From contig NZ_JAGYHF010000010.1 in assembly GCF_018336155.1 (NCBI RefSeq), positions 62,001-126,000 of the forward strand: DNA of 64,000 nt. Reading direction: 5' to 3'. The DNA comes from Pseudomonas rustica. Its GTDB lineage: Bacteria > Pseudomonadota > Gammaproteobacteria > Pseudomonadales > Pseudomonadaceae. A program made the position numbers and the translations under genes. Numbering within the stretch: position 1 is the stretch's first letter; every line of letters begins with the position of its first letter. The notes beneath the pieces are model-generated. The model saw nothing but the letters and a program-made list of their open reading frames with translations, did no database searches and was not told the DNA's origin. This document shows positions 49,725 to 58,782 of the stretch, piece after piece.

Positions 49725-50489
49725 TTATTTGAGCCAGTGTCCGGGTGTGCTGCCAGTCATTGATTTGAAGAAAGCGATAAACGCGCTGTCGCTGGCGAAA
49801 CCCAGTTCGAACCCGCAATAGCTGAGGCTGCGCCCGGTGGCGAGCAATTCCATGGCGCGCATCAACCGCCATTGCTGGCGCCATTGTTGATAGCTCATGC
49901 CGGTTTCGCGCTGGAAGATCCGCCCGATAGTACGGCTGCTGGCGCCGATCTGTTGTTCCAGCATTTGCAACTCTGGTGGCAGACGCTCGGGCGTATTCAG
50001 CAGCGGCGCCAGACGCTTGTCCCGAGGCAGGGGCAATAGCATCGGTTGCTGCGCCGCTTCGGCGATTTCGCTCAGGCACAGACCGAGTAAATGGGCGAAC
50101 TTGCCCTGTTGCCAATCAATGTCGAAATCCGCTGTTGCGATCGGCTCCAGCACGGCGCGCAGCAATGGGCTGACTTCGATCACGCAGACATGCTGCGGCA
50201 GCTCGGCGCACAGTTCGGCAGTCAGGTAGATCGAACGGTAATCGACACTGTGCTGCATCACCGCGCGATGACTCACGCCCGGCGGAATCCACGCCGCCCG
50301 CGACGGTGGCAACAGGCACAATTGCTGGGCGAGGGTGATGCGCGTGCAACCCTGACGGGTGAATAGCAGTTGCCCGCGTTGATGTTGATGCAGGCCGGAA
50401 TCGTGATCACCCAGGGTCGCGGCGATGCCGATCACCGGCGCGCGGTAACTGTCAGCGTCAAACGTTGCGTGAGCATCGAGCCAGGCCAT
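49725..50489 (-). CDS. AraC-family transcriptional regulator
   Basis: A 254-residue regulator with an N-terminal cupin-type ligand domain (HQHQRGQLLFTRQG, PPGVSHRAVM) and a C-terminal pair of helix-turn-helix motifs: ASSRTIGRIFQRETGMSYQQ and LSYCGFELGFASDSAFIAFF. The class is like NimR/YdeE regulators, which control drug efflux pumps. It is divergent to the MFS gene at 50588 across 98 bases and upstream of emrAB on its own strand, so either pump could be its target; divergence favours the MFS gene. Confidence 0.88.
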   Translation of the reverse strand: MAWLDAHATFDADSYRAPVIGIAATLGDHDSGLHQHQRGQLLFTRQGCTRITLAQQLCLLPPSRAAWIPPGVSHRAVMQHSVDYRSIYLTAELCAELPQHVCVIEVSPLLRAVLEPIATADFDIDWQQGKFAHLLGLCLSEIAEAAQQPMLLPLPRDKRLAPLLNTPERLPPELQMLEQQIGASSRTIGRIFQRETGMSYQQWRQQWRLMRAMELLATGRSLSYCGFELGFASDSAFIAFFKSMTGSTPGHWLK

Positions 50490-50587
50490 GGGTTGTCCGA
50501 TTTCAGCGATAAGTTGGCAGGATTCGGATAATACGCCAGTCGCCGCTTCTTAAACTCCTCTGCGGTTTACTTGAGGAGTCACGAAGT

Positions 50588-51715
50588 ATGAACAACAGAA
50601 ATCTGTTGCTGCTGGCAATCGCGCTGCTGATGTTTCCGCAGATCGCGCAAACCCTGTACAGCCCGGCGCTGGGCGATATCGGCCGGGTGTTTGACGTCGG
50701 CCCCGAAGCGGCGGCGCAAACTTTATCGGTGTATTTCCTCGCGTTTGCCGTAGGCGTGGTGGTGTGGGGGCGGTTGTGCGATCGCATCGGCCGGCGTCCA
50801 ACGATGCTTGCAGGGCTGGCGATCTATGCATCGGCGACGGTGATCGGCTTGCGGGTTGGCAGTTTTACCGGGTTGTTAGCGGTTCAGGCGGTGGCGGCGT
50901 TTGGTGCGGCGGTCGGCTCGGTGGTGACGCAAACCGTATTGCGCGACCGCTTTAAGGGCGCGGAACTCGCGCAGGTTTTTTCAATAATGGGCATCGCGTT
51001 GGCCGCCAGTCCGGCGATCGGTTTGTTCAGCGGTGCCAGTCTGGTGCAGGCCTTTGGTTATCGCGGTGTCCTCGGCGCTTTGCTAGTGCTTGCCGTACTG
51101 CTCTTGCTGTGGAGTATGTACACCCTGCCGGAAACCCGGCCGGAGCAACTGCCGCCGGTGAGTCTGATTGAAACCCTTGGGCGCATGTTGCGTGACCTGG
51201 GTATCTGGCGTTCGGCGTTGTGGATTGCCTCGTTCAATGTGGCGCTGTTCAGTTATTACAGCCTCGCGCCGTTCCAGTTTCAGCGGCTGGGCTTGAGTGA
51301 CACGTTGTTCGGCTACAGCGGCGTGATCCTCGCGCTGGGCTCGGGGTTTGGCGCGTGGTTCAACAAGCGTTTGTTAAAGGCCGGGGTCGCAGCGATGCAG
51401 TTGATTCGCCTCGCGGCTGTCAGCGGTTTGCTCGGTGGTCTGGGCGTTTGGTGGTTGCAGGACAGTGCGGCGTTTGTGCTGCCGATGTTGCTGATCGTGC
51501 TGGCGTTCGGTATGGCGATCCCGAATATTCTGGGGATGGCGCTGGTTGATTATTCAGATCGATTGGGTACCGCCGGGGCGTTGTTGGGGCTGTTCTATTA
51601 CCTGTTGATTGGCGCGGGGTTGATGCTTGCCGGTTGGTCTCAGGCGCTTGGCGAAACCTTGATTGCGTGCAGCGGCCTGGCGTTGCTCCTGACAATAAAG
51701 TCAGCCGCTAAATGA
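50588..51715 (+). CDS. MFS efflux transporter (Bcr/CflA-like)
   Basis: A 375-residue inner-membrane protein with about 12 helices. The start NNRNLLLLAIALLMFPQIAQ, helix 1 ending SPALGDIGRVF, and motif A VWGRLCDRIGRRPTM between helices 2 and 3 identify a drug-proton antiporter of the Bcr/CflA type. The helix-5 segment SPAIGLFSGASL is the antiporter motif. GGAG precedes the ATG by 8 bases. It is probably controlled by the divergent AraC regulator. A REP pair follows. Confidence 0.88.
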   Translation: MNNRNLLLLAIALLMFPQIAQTLYSPALGDIGRVFDVGPEAAAQTLSVYFLAFAVGVVVWGRLCDRIGRRPTMLAGLAIYASATVIGLRVGSFTGLLAVQAVAAFGAAVGSVVTQTVLRDRFKGAELAQVFSIMGIALAASPAIGLFSGASLVQAFGYRGVLGALLVLAVLLLLWSMYTLPETRPEQLPPVSLIETLGRMLRDLGIWRSALWIASFNVALFSYYSLAPFQFQRLGLSDTLFGYSGVILALGSGFGAWFNKRLLKAGVAAMQLIRLAAVSGLLGGLGVWWLQDSAAFVLPMLLIVLAFGMAIPNILGMALVDYSDRLGTAGALLGLFYYLLIGAGLMLAGWSQALGETLIACSGLALLLTIKSAAK

Positions 51716-51720
51716 TCACT

Positions 51721-51808
51721 TTGTAGGAGCTGCCGAAGGCTGCGATCTTTTGATTTTGTCTTTTAAAGCAAGATCAAAAGATCGCAGCCTTCGGCAGCTC
51801 CTACAGGG
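51721..51808. repeat. REP pair, GTAGGAGCTGCCGAAGGCTG class
   Basis: Perfect inverted arms of about 33 bases (TGTAGGAGCTGCC... and ...GGCAGCTCCTACA) starting 6 bases after the MFS stop. Confidence 0.9.
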
Positions 51809-51844
51809 GGAATGTACGCAGGCAACGGAATGAATTGCCGGGGT

Positions 51845-51865
51845 TAATAGGAAGCATTACTATTC
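51845..51865 (+). promoter_or_regulatory. Possible Fur site before fecI
   Basis: AATAG-n9-CTATT is an imperfect palindrome about 35-55 bases before the fecI start. Fur control is expected for this sigma factor, but the match to the GATAATGATAATCATTATC consensus is only partial. Confidence 0.4.
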
Positions 51866-51899
51866 ACGCCCCTTTCCTCAGCACGCCGCCCATACCCCC

Positions 51900-52391
51900 A
51901 TGCGTCCCCGCAGACCCGGCTTTTTCGAGCATTACGAAGAGTTGATCGGCACCTGGACTCGTCGCCTGCGTAACCGCGCGCAGGCCGAGGATCTGGCGCA
52001 CGACACCTTTGTGCGGGTGCTCGAATCCGATTCAGCGGCGGTGCAGCAACCTCGGGCGTATTTGCATCAGACCGCACGCAACATCGCGGTCGACGGTTAT
52101 CGGCGTGAGGATCGGCGGGGTGCCATGGAGTCGGAGGCGATCGATCACAGTGCGTCGTCGTCCGGCGACCCGGAGCATTACATGCATGCGATCCAGCTGG
52201 CCGACTCCATCGAGCGGGCGCTGAGCGAGCTGCCGGTCAATTGCCGGAAAATTTTCGTCTGGCAGAAGATCGAAGGCCTGACCCAGGCGGAAATCGCCGA
52301 ACGCCTGGGCCTGTCCAAGAACATGGTCGAAAAGTATATGATCCGCACCCTGCGGCATTTGCGTGATCGCCTGGACGGGTTGCAGTCGTGA
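51900..52391 (+). CDS. fecI: FecI-type ECF sigma factor
   Basis: A 163-residue extracytoplasmic-function sigma factor. Region 2 is seen in AEDLAHDTFVRVLES and PRAYLHQTARNIAVDGYRR, region 4 in LPVNCRKIFVWQKIEGLTQA with the helix-turn-helix EIAERLGLSKNMVEKYMI. It would direct transcription of the receptor gene fecA when FecR relays a signal. It precedes fecR and fecA, the standard order. A single REP arm lies between its stop and fecR. Confidence 0.93.
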   Translation: MRPRRPGFFEHYEELIGTWTRRLRNRAQAEDLAHDTFVRVLESDSAAVQQPRAYLHQTARNIAVDGYRREDRRGAMESEAIDHSASSSGDPEHYMHAIQLADSIERALSELPVNCRKIFVWQKIEGLTQAEIAERLGLSKNMVEKYMIRTLRHLRDRLDGLQS

Positions 52392-52406
52392 ATGGGCGCA
52401 ATGGCG

Positions 52407-52440
52407 AAAAGATCGCAGCCTTCGGCAGCTCCTACAGGGG
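52407..52440. repeat. Single REP arm inside the fec operon
   Basis: AAAAGATCGCAGCCTTCGGC and the rest of one arm of the GTAGGAGCTG class, without its inverted partner, between fecI and fecR. Confidence 0.8.
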
Positions 52441-52479
52441 GCTGTGTGTCTTTATATTCCCGGCCGGACAGGACATTCC

Positions 52480-53463
52480 ATGATGGATACTCGTGATTGC
52501 GCGTGCGGGCAAACAACGGTGCGCGATGATGCGGCTCGCTGGTTTGTGCGTTTGCAGGAGCCGGTGGTCAGTGCCGACGAGCAGCAGCGCTTCGACGCCT
52601 GGCTGAATGAGCATCCGCAGCACCGTGACGAATTCCAGTTGCTTCAGGGGCTGTGGACGGCCGCTGATTTGTTGCCGGCGCCACGCCTCAAAGCTTTGGT
52701 TGAAACTCCACCGACGCGCCGCGAACGACGTCCGTTGTTACGTTATGCCGTGGCCGCGAGTGTGGTGGCAGTGGCGCTCGGCCTCGGTCTGTTCAGCGGT
52801 TTGAATCATCCGGGCGGTTACAGCGCCGAATTCAGCACCGCGTTGGGCGAGCGCAAACACGTAGCGCTGCCGGACGGTTCGGTGATCGATCTGAACAGCC
52901 GTAGCCGCTTGCAGGTGCGCTTCGAAAACGATCGGCGGTTGATCGAATTGAGCGAAGGCGAGGCGATGTTCAGCGTCGAGCACGATACCTCGCGACCGTT
53001 CGTGGTCGAGGCCGGCAGCGGCAAGGTCACGGTCACCGGCACCCGTTTCGATGTGCGCCGCGACGTCACGCAAACCCGCGTGGCGGTGGAGCAGGGCACG
53101 GTGAAAGTGCAGGGCCACAATGCGCCGGACAACGACTTCATCAGCCTGACCGCAGGCCTCGGTACCTACGTCGATGCCCAAGGCAAAGTCGCTGCCGCCT
53201 ATGCGGTCAACCCAGCAGAACTCACCGCTTGGCGCAGCGGCAAACTGGTGTTCAACAACGCCAGCCTCAGCGAAGTGGCCGCGGAAGTGTCGCGTTATCG
53301 CGAGAAGCCGCTGACCGTCAGCAACCCTGCGGTGGCCAGTCTGCGCCTGACCAGTGTGTTCAAATCCGACAACACCGAAGCCTTGCTCAAAGCCTTGCCG
53401 AGCATCCTGCCAGTGGCCGTTCGCACCCATGCGGATGGCAGTCAGGAAATAATTTCAAAATAA
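52480..53463 (+). CDS. fecR: FecR-type anti-sigma / signal-transducing protein
   Basis: A 327-residue inner-membrane protein. The cytoplasmic N-terminal part (DUF4880-type, DDAARWFVRLQEPVVSADEQ) binds FecI, one membrane helix lies at about residues 88-106 (YAVAASVVAVALGLGLFSGL), and the periplasmic FecR domain follows (YSAEFSTALGERKHVALPDG, GEAMFSVEHDTSRPFVVEAG) with a C-terminal STN-like end. I chose ATG 52480, with GGAC upstream; the frame is open further back into the REP arm. It relays occupancy of FecA to FecI. Confidence 0.93.
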   Translation: MMDTRDCACGQTTVRDDAARWFVRLQEPVVSADEQQRFDAWLNEHPQHRDEFQLLQGLWTAADLLPAPRLKALVETPPTRRERRPLLRYAVAASVVAVALGLGLFSGLNHPGGYSAEFSTALGERKHVALPDGSVIDLNSRSRLQVRFENDRRLIELSEGEAMFSVEHDTSRPFVVEAGSGKVTVTGTRFDVRRDVTQTRVAVEQGTVKVQGHNAPDNDFISLTAGLGTYVDAQGKVAAAYAVNPAELTAWRSGKLVFNNASLSEVAAEVSRYREKPLTVSNPAVASLRLTSVFKSDNTEALLKALPSILPVAVRTHADGSQEIISK

Positions 53464-53561
53464 AATTCAGGTTTTTTTCGAGTTCATCGTCTTCCTGTTC
53501 AACTGCAACTGGTTTGCATTAACAGCCGCACACTCTTGCGATCCACAGGACTACGTTCGAC

Positions 53562-55988
53562 GTGAAAACCACCACTGCCCACAATAAAAAATCCCCTTGG
53601 TTGCCGCTGGCCCTCGCGCTCGCGGTCAATGCTGCGATGCCGCTGGCGTTTGCCGGTGAAGCGATTCATATCCGCGCCCAGCCATTGGGTCAGGCGCTGA
53701 GCGAACTGGGCCAGCAAACCTCGCTGCAAGTGTTTTTCAGCCCTGATCTGGTCGCCGGCAAACAAGCCCCGGCCGTCGATGGCGACATCTCCCCGGAGCA
53801 GGCGCTGCGTCAGTTGCTGCAAGGCAGCGGTCTGGATTATCAGATCAACGAAGGCTCGGTAACGCTGTCGCCCGCAGCAACTTCCGCTGCGACCAACGGC
53901 CCGCTGGAACTGGGCGTGACCGACATCAAAGTGGTCGGCGACTGGCTCGGTGATGCCAACGCCGCCGTGGTGCAAAACCACCCCGGCGCGCGCACGGTGA
54001 TTCGCCGCGAAGCCATGGTCGAGCAGGGCGCGATGAACGTCAGCGACGTGCTCAAGCGTGTGCCGGGCGTGCAGGTGCAGGATTCCAACGGCACCGGCGG
54101 CAGCGATATTTCGTTGAACGTTGGCGTGCGTGGTCTGACGTCGCGCCTGTCGCCGCGCTCCACGGTGTTGATCGACGGCGTACCGGCAGCTTTCGCGCCG
54201 TACGGTCAACCACAACTGTCGATGGCACCGATTTCCTCCGGCAACCTCGACAGCATCGACGTGGTTCGTGGTGCCGGTTCCGTGCGTTATGGGCCGCAAA
54301 ACGTCGGCGGCGTGATCAACTTCGTTACCCGCGCGATCCCGGAAAAAGCCACCGGTGAAATCGGCACCACCCTGGAAACCACCCAGTACGGCGGCTGGAA
54401 ACACATCGACACCGCGTTCCTTGGCGGCACGGCCGACAACGGCATGGGCGTGGCGTTGTTGTATTCCGGCGTGAATGGCAATGGTTACCGCGAGCGCAAC
54501 AACGGCAACGACATCGACGACGTGCTGCTCAAGACTCACTGGGCGCCGACCGATCAGGATGACTTCAGCCTCAACTTTCACTACTACGACGCCAGCGCCG
54601 ACATGCCCGGCGGTCTGACGCAGAAACAATACGACGACAAACCGTACGACTCGGTGCGCGATTACGACCAATTCAGCGGCCGTCGCAAAGACGTGTCGTT
54701 CAAGTGGATTCGCCAGATTGACGAGCGCACCCAGGCCGAAGTGCTGACCTATTACACCGACAGTTTTCGCGGCAGCACCATCGCCGCCCGCGACCAGAAA
54801 ACCCTCAGCTCGTACCCGCGTTCCTACTACACGCTGGGCATCGAGCCTCGGGTATCGCGGGTCTTCGATGTCGGCCCGACCAGCCAGGAAGTCAGCGTCG
54901 GTTATCGCTATTTGAAAGAGGCGATGCACGAGCAATCGAGTCGTCTGGCGCTGGTCAACAATCAGCCTGTCGTAACGCCGACGTCTGACGGTCATGTGTT
55001 CCAGGATCGCACCGGCGGCACCGAGGCCAACTCGGTCTACGTCGATAACAAAATCGACGTCGGCAACTGGACGATCACGCCGGGTATTCGCTTCGAACAC
55101 ATCAGCACTGACTGGCATGATCGCGCCGTGCTCGACACCGCCGGCAAACGCGTGCCGGAGAAAAACCGCAGCATCGAAAGCAACGAACCGCTGCCGGCGC
55201 TGAGCGTGATGTATCACCTGTCGGACGCGTGGAAACTGTTCGCCAACTACGAAACCTCGTTCGGCAGCCTGCAGTATTTTCAGCTGGGGCAGGGCGGTTC
55301 GGGTGATCAGACCGCCAACGGTCTGGAGCCGGAAAAGGCCAAGACCTACGAAATCGGCACGCGCTACAACGACGATGTGTGGGGCGGTGAAGTGACGCTG
55401 TTCTACATCGACTTCGATGACGAACTGCAATACATCAGTAACGATGTTGGTTGGACGAATCTTGGCGCGACCAAGCACCAGGGACTTGAAGCGTCGGTGC
55501 ATTACGACATGGCGGCGCTGGATCCGCGCCTTGATGGTTTGACCGCCAATGCCGGTTTCACTTACACCCGCGCTACGTATGAAGGCGAGATTCCGGGCTT
55601 CAAGGGCCGTGATCTGCCGTTCTATTCGCGTCAGGTGGCGACGGTGGGTTTGCGTTACGACATCAACCGCTGGACGTACAACATCGACGGCTTTGCCCAG
55701 TCGAAACAGCGTTCGCCGGGTACCGGTGTCAACGCCGATGGCAGCTTCAACGGCAACTACATCACCGAGGGCACGGCGGACGGGCAGTACGGCGACATTC
55801 CGGGTTACGTGACCTGGAACGTGCGTGGCGGCTATGACTTCGGGCCGCAGGTGTCGAATATGAAGTTGGGCGCGGGGGTGAAGAACATTTTCGACAAGCA
55901 GTATTTCACCCGCTCCAGCGATAACAATTCGGGGATGTATGTGGGCGCGCCAAGGACGTTCTTTGTGCAGGCCAGCGTTGGGTTTTAA
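53562..55988 (+). CDS. fecA: TonB-dependent ferric citrate-type transducer receptor FecA
   Basis: An 808-residue outer-membrane receptor. The signal peptide ends near residue 30 (PLAFA). A secretin/TonB N-terminal signalling domain (IHIRAQPLGQALSELGQQTS to about residue 110) is followed by the plug with ALGVTDIK-like TonB region and VVGDWLGDANAAV, then a 22-strand barrel ending in SVGF. VVGDWLGDA, GARTVIRRE, DGVPAAFAPYGQPQLS and RYGPQNVGGVINFVTRAIP match E. coli FecA closely, so ferric citrate is the likely ligand. The start is GTG 53562. No fecBCDE transporter follows. Confidence 0.93.
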   Translation: MKTTTAHNKKSPWLPLALALAVNAAMPLAFAGEAIHIRAQPLGQALSELGQQTSLQVFFSPDLVAGKQAPAVDGDISPEQALRQLLQGSGLDYQINEGSVTLSPAATSAATNGPLELGVTDIKVVGDWLGDANAAVVQNHPGARTVIRREAMVEQGAMNVSDVLKRVPGVQVQDSNGTGGSDISLNVGVRGLTSRLSPRSTVLIDGVPAAFAPYGQPQLSMAPISSGNLDSIDVVRGAGSVRYGPQNVGGVINFVTRAIPEKATGEIGTTLETTQYGGWKHIDTAFLGGTADNGMGVALLYSGVNGNGYRERNNGNDIDDVLLKTHWAPTDQDDFSLNFHYYDASADMPGGLTQKQYDDKPYDSVRDYDQFSGRRKDVSFKWIRQIDERTQAEVLTYYTDSFRGSTIAARDQKTLSSYPRSYYTLGIEPRVSRVFDVGPTSQEVSVGYRYLKEAMHEQSSRLALVNNQPVVTPTSDGHVFQDRTGGTEANSVYVDNKIDVGNWTITPGIRFEHISTDWHDRAVLDTAGKRVPEKNRSIESNEPLPALSVMYHLSDAWKLFANYETSFGSLQYFQLGQGGSGDQTANGLEPEKAKTYEIGTRYNDDVWGGEVTLFYIDFDDELQYISNDVGWTNLGATKHQGLEASVHYDMAALDPRLDGLTANAGFTYTRATYEGEIPGFKGRDLPFYSRQVATVGLRYDINRWTYNIDGFAQSKQRSPGTGVNADGSFNGNYITEGTADGQYGDIPGYVTWNVRGGYDFGPQVSNMKLGAGVKNIFDKQYFTRSSDNNSGMYVGAPRTFFVQASVGF

Positions 55989-56002
55989 AGCATAAGATAA
56001 CT

Positions 56003-56142
56003 GATCGTTCCCACGCTCCGCGTGGGAATGCAGCCCGGGACGCTCTGCGTCCAAAAGCGGACGCGGAGCGTCCATTGAGGCATTCCCACGCAGAGCGTGG
56101 GAACGATCTCATGTAGGAGCTGCCGCAGGCTGCGATCTTTTG
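56003..56142. repeat. Extragenic palindrome, GTTCCCACGC class (copy 3), plus a single REP arm
   Basis: 56003-56108 repeats the structure at 228-338 and 20531-20640. It is followed by one arm of the GTAGGAGCTGCCGCAGGCTG type at 56112-56142, ending at the next gene. Confidence 0.88.
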
Positions 56143-56144
56143 CT

Positions 56145-57296
56145 TCAGACTTTCAAGACTTTCCCGCCAATGGCCACAGCCACCAACAGCACCGCCATCA
56201 GCCCAAAGGCAAAGCTCAAACTGCTGGCGTGCGCGACAAAGCCAATCACCGCCGGCCCCGCCAAAATCCCCGCATAGCCCAACGTGGTAATCGCCGGCAC
56301 CGCGATGCTTTCCGGCATCACCGTCTGTTTGCCCACCGCCGTGTACAGCACCGGCACGATGTTCGAGCAACCGGCGCCGACCAGCGCATACCCGACCAAT
56401 GCCGCTTCCCAACTCGGCGCGAACGTCGCCAGAAACAAACCACCCGCCGCCAACAAACCGCCAAACAGAATGATCCGCGTGGCGCCGACGATCCGCACAA
56501 TCCGGTCACCCATCAAGCGTCCCGCCGTCATGGTCAGCGCAAACGCTGCATAACCCAATCCGGCATAGGCCGTGTCGATCCCGCGTTCCTGCGCCAGAAA
56601 CACCGCGCTCCAGTCCAGCGCCGCGCCTTCGGTGAGGAAGACTATGAAGCACATCCCGCCGATAAACAGCACGATGCCGTGGGGGATGGCGAATGCCGGG
56701 CCCGAGCTTTCACTGCCGTAAGGCAGCATGTGCGGCACGCATTTGCACAGCGCCGCGATCAGCACCACGACCACCACCAGCATCGCGGCGAGCGGCGTCA
56801 GGCCGAGGCCGAGCAGGGCGCTGACGCCCGCCGCACCGACGATCCCGCCGAGGCTGAACAAGCCGTGAAAGCCGGACATCATGTTCTTGCCGCTGGCGCG
56901 CTCGACGATCACCGCTTGCAGATTGACCGTCGAATCCACCGTGCCGAGGCCGGCGCCGAACATGAACAACGTGGCGACCAGCGCAGGGATCGATGAGACC
57001 GTCGCCAGCAACGGCAACGCTGCACAGATCAACAACGTGCCGCCCGTGGCCACGCGCCGACAGCCGAAGCGCGTAGCGAGAATCCCCGCCAGTGGCATTG
57101 CCAGAATCGAGCCGACGCCCAGACACAACAACAGCAAACCCAACGTGCCCTCATCGAGCCCGGCGCGCGCCTTGGCGTACGGCACCAACGGCGCCCACGC
57201 CGCGATGCCGAGCCCGGCGATGAAAAAGGCGATGCGCGTGGACATCTGTTGCAGGCGTCCGGGGACGAAGGTGGCTTGGGCGTTGAGGCTGGTCAT
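56145..57296 (-). CDS. MFS transporter (YbjJ-like)
   Basis: A 383-residue inner-membrane protein with about 12 helices. The start RIAFFIAGLGIAAWAPLVPY and the following KARAGLDEGTLGLLLLCLGV are typical of the YbjJ-like group of MFS proteins; FHGLFSLGGIVGA and GRLMGDRIVRIVG are its further marks. The substrate is unknown. I chose ATG 57296 with AGGAT upstream; an open frame further out has no ribosome site. It stands alone between repeats. Confidence 0.82.
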   Translation of the reverse strand: MTSLNAQATFVPGRLQQMSTRIAFFIAGLGIAAWAPLVPYAKARAGLDEGTLGLLLLCLGVGSILAMPLAGILATRFGCRRVATGGTLLICAALPLLATVSSIPALVATLFMFGAGLGTVDSTVNLQAVIVERASGKNMMSGFHGLFSLGGIVGAAGVSALLGLGLTPLAAMLVVVVVLIAALCKCVPHMLPYGSESSGPAFAIPHGIVLFIGGMCFIVFLTEGAALDWSAVFLAQERGIDTAYAGLGYAAFALTMTAGRLMGDRIVRIVGATRIILFGGLLAAGGLFLATFAPSWEAALVGYALVGAGCSNIVPVLYTAVGKQTVMPESIAVPAITTLGYAGILAGPAVIGFVAHASSLSFAFGLMAVLLVAVAIGGKVLKV

Positions 57297-57394
57297 ATCG
57301 ATCCTTGGCAAAAAACTTCGCGTCCCCGAAGGACAGTGATACGGCGTCGAGGTTCGATCGCCAGTGTTCGGGTACATGCAGACGACATCCTACC

Positions 57395-57487
57395 CTGTGG
57401 GAGCGGGCTTGCTCGCGAAGGCGGTCTCACAGGCAAAAAAAATGTCACCTGACACACCGCCTTCGCGAGCAAGCCCGCTCCCACAGG
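57395..57487. repeat. REP pair, GCTCGCGA class
   Basis: Inverted arms CCCTGTGGGAGCGGGCTTGC... / ...GCCCGCTCCCACAGG in the gap between the divergent MFS and DapF-like genes. Confidence 0.9.
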
Positions 57488-57542
57488 AATTGTGTTAGCC
57501 GTTAGAGTGAGTGCTTCAACACGGTGAGCATAGAGGCGAGTG

Positions 57543-58523
57543 ATGACGCAGTTTTATGATGCGCGGGGCAATATCTACGGTGTGGTTTCGCCGCAAGCCT
57601 TGCGCGAGGCGGGCATTGAACTGCCTGCCAGCGCTGCCGAATGCGCATCCTTGCGCCAGTTCTGGACTGAGGCCGCTATCAAACGCTGCTGCGACTGGCC
57701 CGATGGCCAGCGCCCAGCCAACAGCAAATCCCACCGCAGCGACGGCCTGCTGATCGGCCCGTTCCAGACTTCGCCGCCGTTCGATGTGCTGATCGTCAAC
57801 ACCGACGGCACCCTCGCCGAGCGCAGTGGCAACGGTCTGACGATTTTCTCCCAGGCAGTGACCGAGCAAGGATTGCTGCCGGAGGAGGGCGCGTTGTTGC
57901 GCGTTCATCACGACAAAGGTGACGCGGTGGAAACGTCGGTGAAGCCTGCCGACGTCGCAGGTGTGCAAGGCTTCTGGCTCGATCTCGGTCAAGCGGATTT
58001 CGGGCCGTGCGCGGTGGGTGCGCAGAACGTTGAAAGTGTTGATTTCAATAGCCGGGAGGTCAGCAGAATTCAGCCATTGGCGGCACTTGATCCGACCTGG
58101 GAGCACAGCCAATTTGTGCGCATCGGCAATCCACATTGCGTGACGCTGCTTGGCGACAAGTCGGCGTTGCCGAGTAACGAACAGATGCGTGAGTCGCCAC
58201 TGAATGAAGGCCTGACCCAGATCGCCTACGCCATGCCGACCGGCGTTGGCGACCCGTGTCCGGCGGGCGTCAATCTGCAATGGGCGGCACGCGATTCCGA
58301 GCAACGCATCGTCGCGCGAGTCTTCGAACGTGGCGAAGGGCCGACGGCGTCATCAGGCACCAGCGCCAGTGCGGTCGCATGTGCGGCATGGCGGGTGGGT
58401 TGGGTTGAAGCAGGAGAAGTGCAGGTGGTCATGCCCGGCGGCACAGCACCCATTTTGCTGGAAGCAATCGACGGCGCGCAGGTGCGCGTCAGGTTGTTTG
58501 GTACGGCGCGGTTGATCGGCTGA
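57543..58523 (+). CDS. DapF-like epimerase-fold protein lacking both catalytic cysteines
   Basis: A 326-residue protein with the two-lobed diaminopimelate epimerase fold, longer than DapF (about 275). In DapF two cysteines act as bases. The first, in the motif MCGNG, corresponds to RSGNGLTIFSQ here, and the second, in ERGxGxTxACGTG, corresponds to ERGEGPTASSGTSASA. Both Cys are Ser. GNPHCVTLL matches the family's GNPHxVxF. A racemase by the standard mechanism is therefore unlikely; a dehydratase or lyase is possible, as in Cys-to-Ser members of the proline racemase family. ATG 57543 has GAGGCG upstream. Alone, no dap genes nearby. Confidence 0.78.
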   Translation: MTQFYDARGNIYGVVSPQALREAGIELPASAAECASLRQFWTEAAIKRCCDWPDGQRPANSKSHRSDGLLIGPFQTSPPFDVLIVNTDGTLAERSGNGLTIFSQAVTEQGLLPEEGALLRVHHDKGDAVETSVKPADVAGVQGFWLDLGQADFGPCAVGAQNVESVDFNSREVSRIQPLAALDPTWEHSQFVRIGNPHCVTLLGDKSALPSNEQMRESPLNEGLTQIAYAMPTGVGDPCPAGVNLQWAARDSEQRIVARVFERGEGPTASSGTSASAVACAAWRVGWVEAGEVQVVMPGGTAPILLEAIDGAQVRVRLFGTARLIG

Positions 58524-58536
58524 ACTCGAAACCGCC

Positions 58537-58764
58537 ATCGCTGGCAAGCCAGGCTCCCACAGGGTTTTGTGCTGAACACAAACACCAGTCCAAATACATA
58601 ACCCTGTGGGAGCGAGCTTGCTCGCGAAGGCGGTATGTCAGTCACGTTGATGTTGAATGTGCGGGCCTATTCGCGAGCAAGCTCGCTCCCACAGTGAATT
58701 CAGGTGCACACAAATAATGTGTTCACCCCAAAACCCTGTGGGAGCCTGGCTTGCCAGCGATGGG
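58537..58764. repeat. Second nested REPIN
   Basis: Outer arms CATCGCTGGCAAGCCAGGCT... (58537-58564) and its inverse (58734-58764) enclose a full pair of the GCTCGCGA class (about 58602-58633 and 58669-58695). The two pairs belong to different sequence classes. Confidence 0.88.
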
Positions 58765-58782
58765 GCCCGCCAGGACACCTCG

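Noticed and set aside
53499..56075. An 858-codon minus-strand open frame opposite fecA
   Set aside because: Antisense shadow of fecA; the plus strand has unmistakable FecA motifs.
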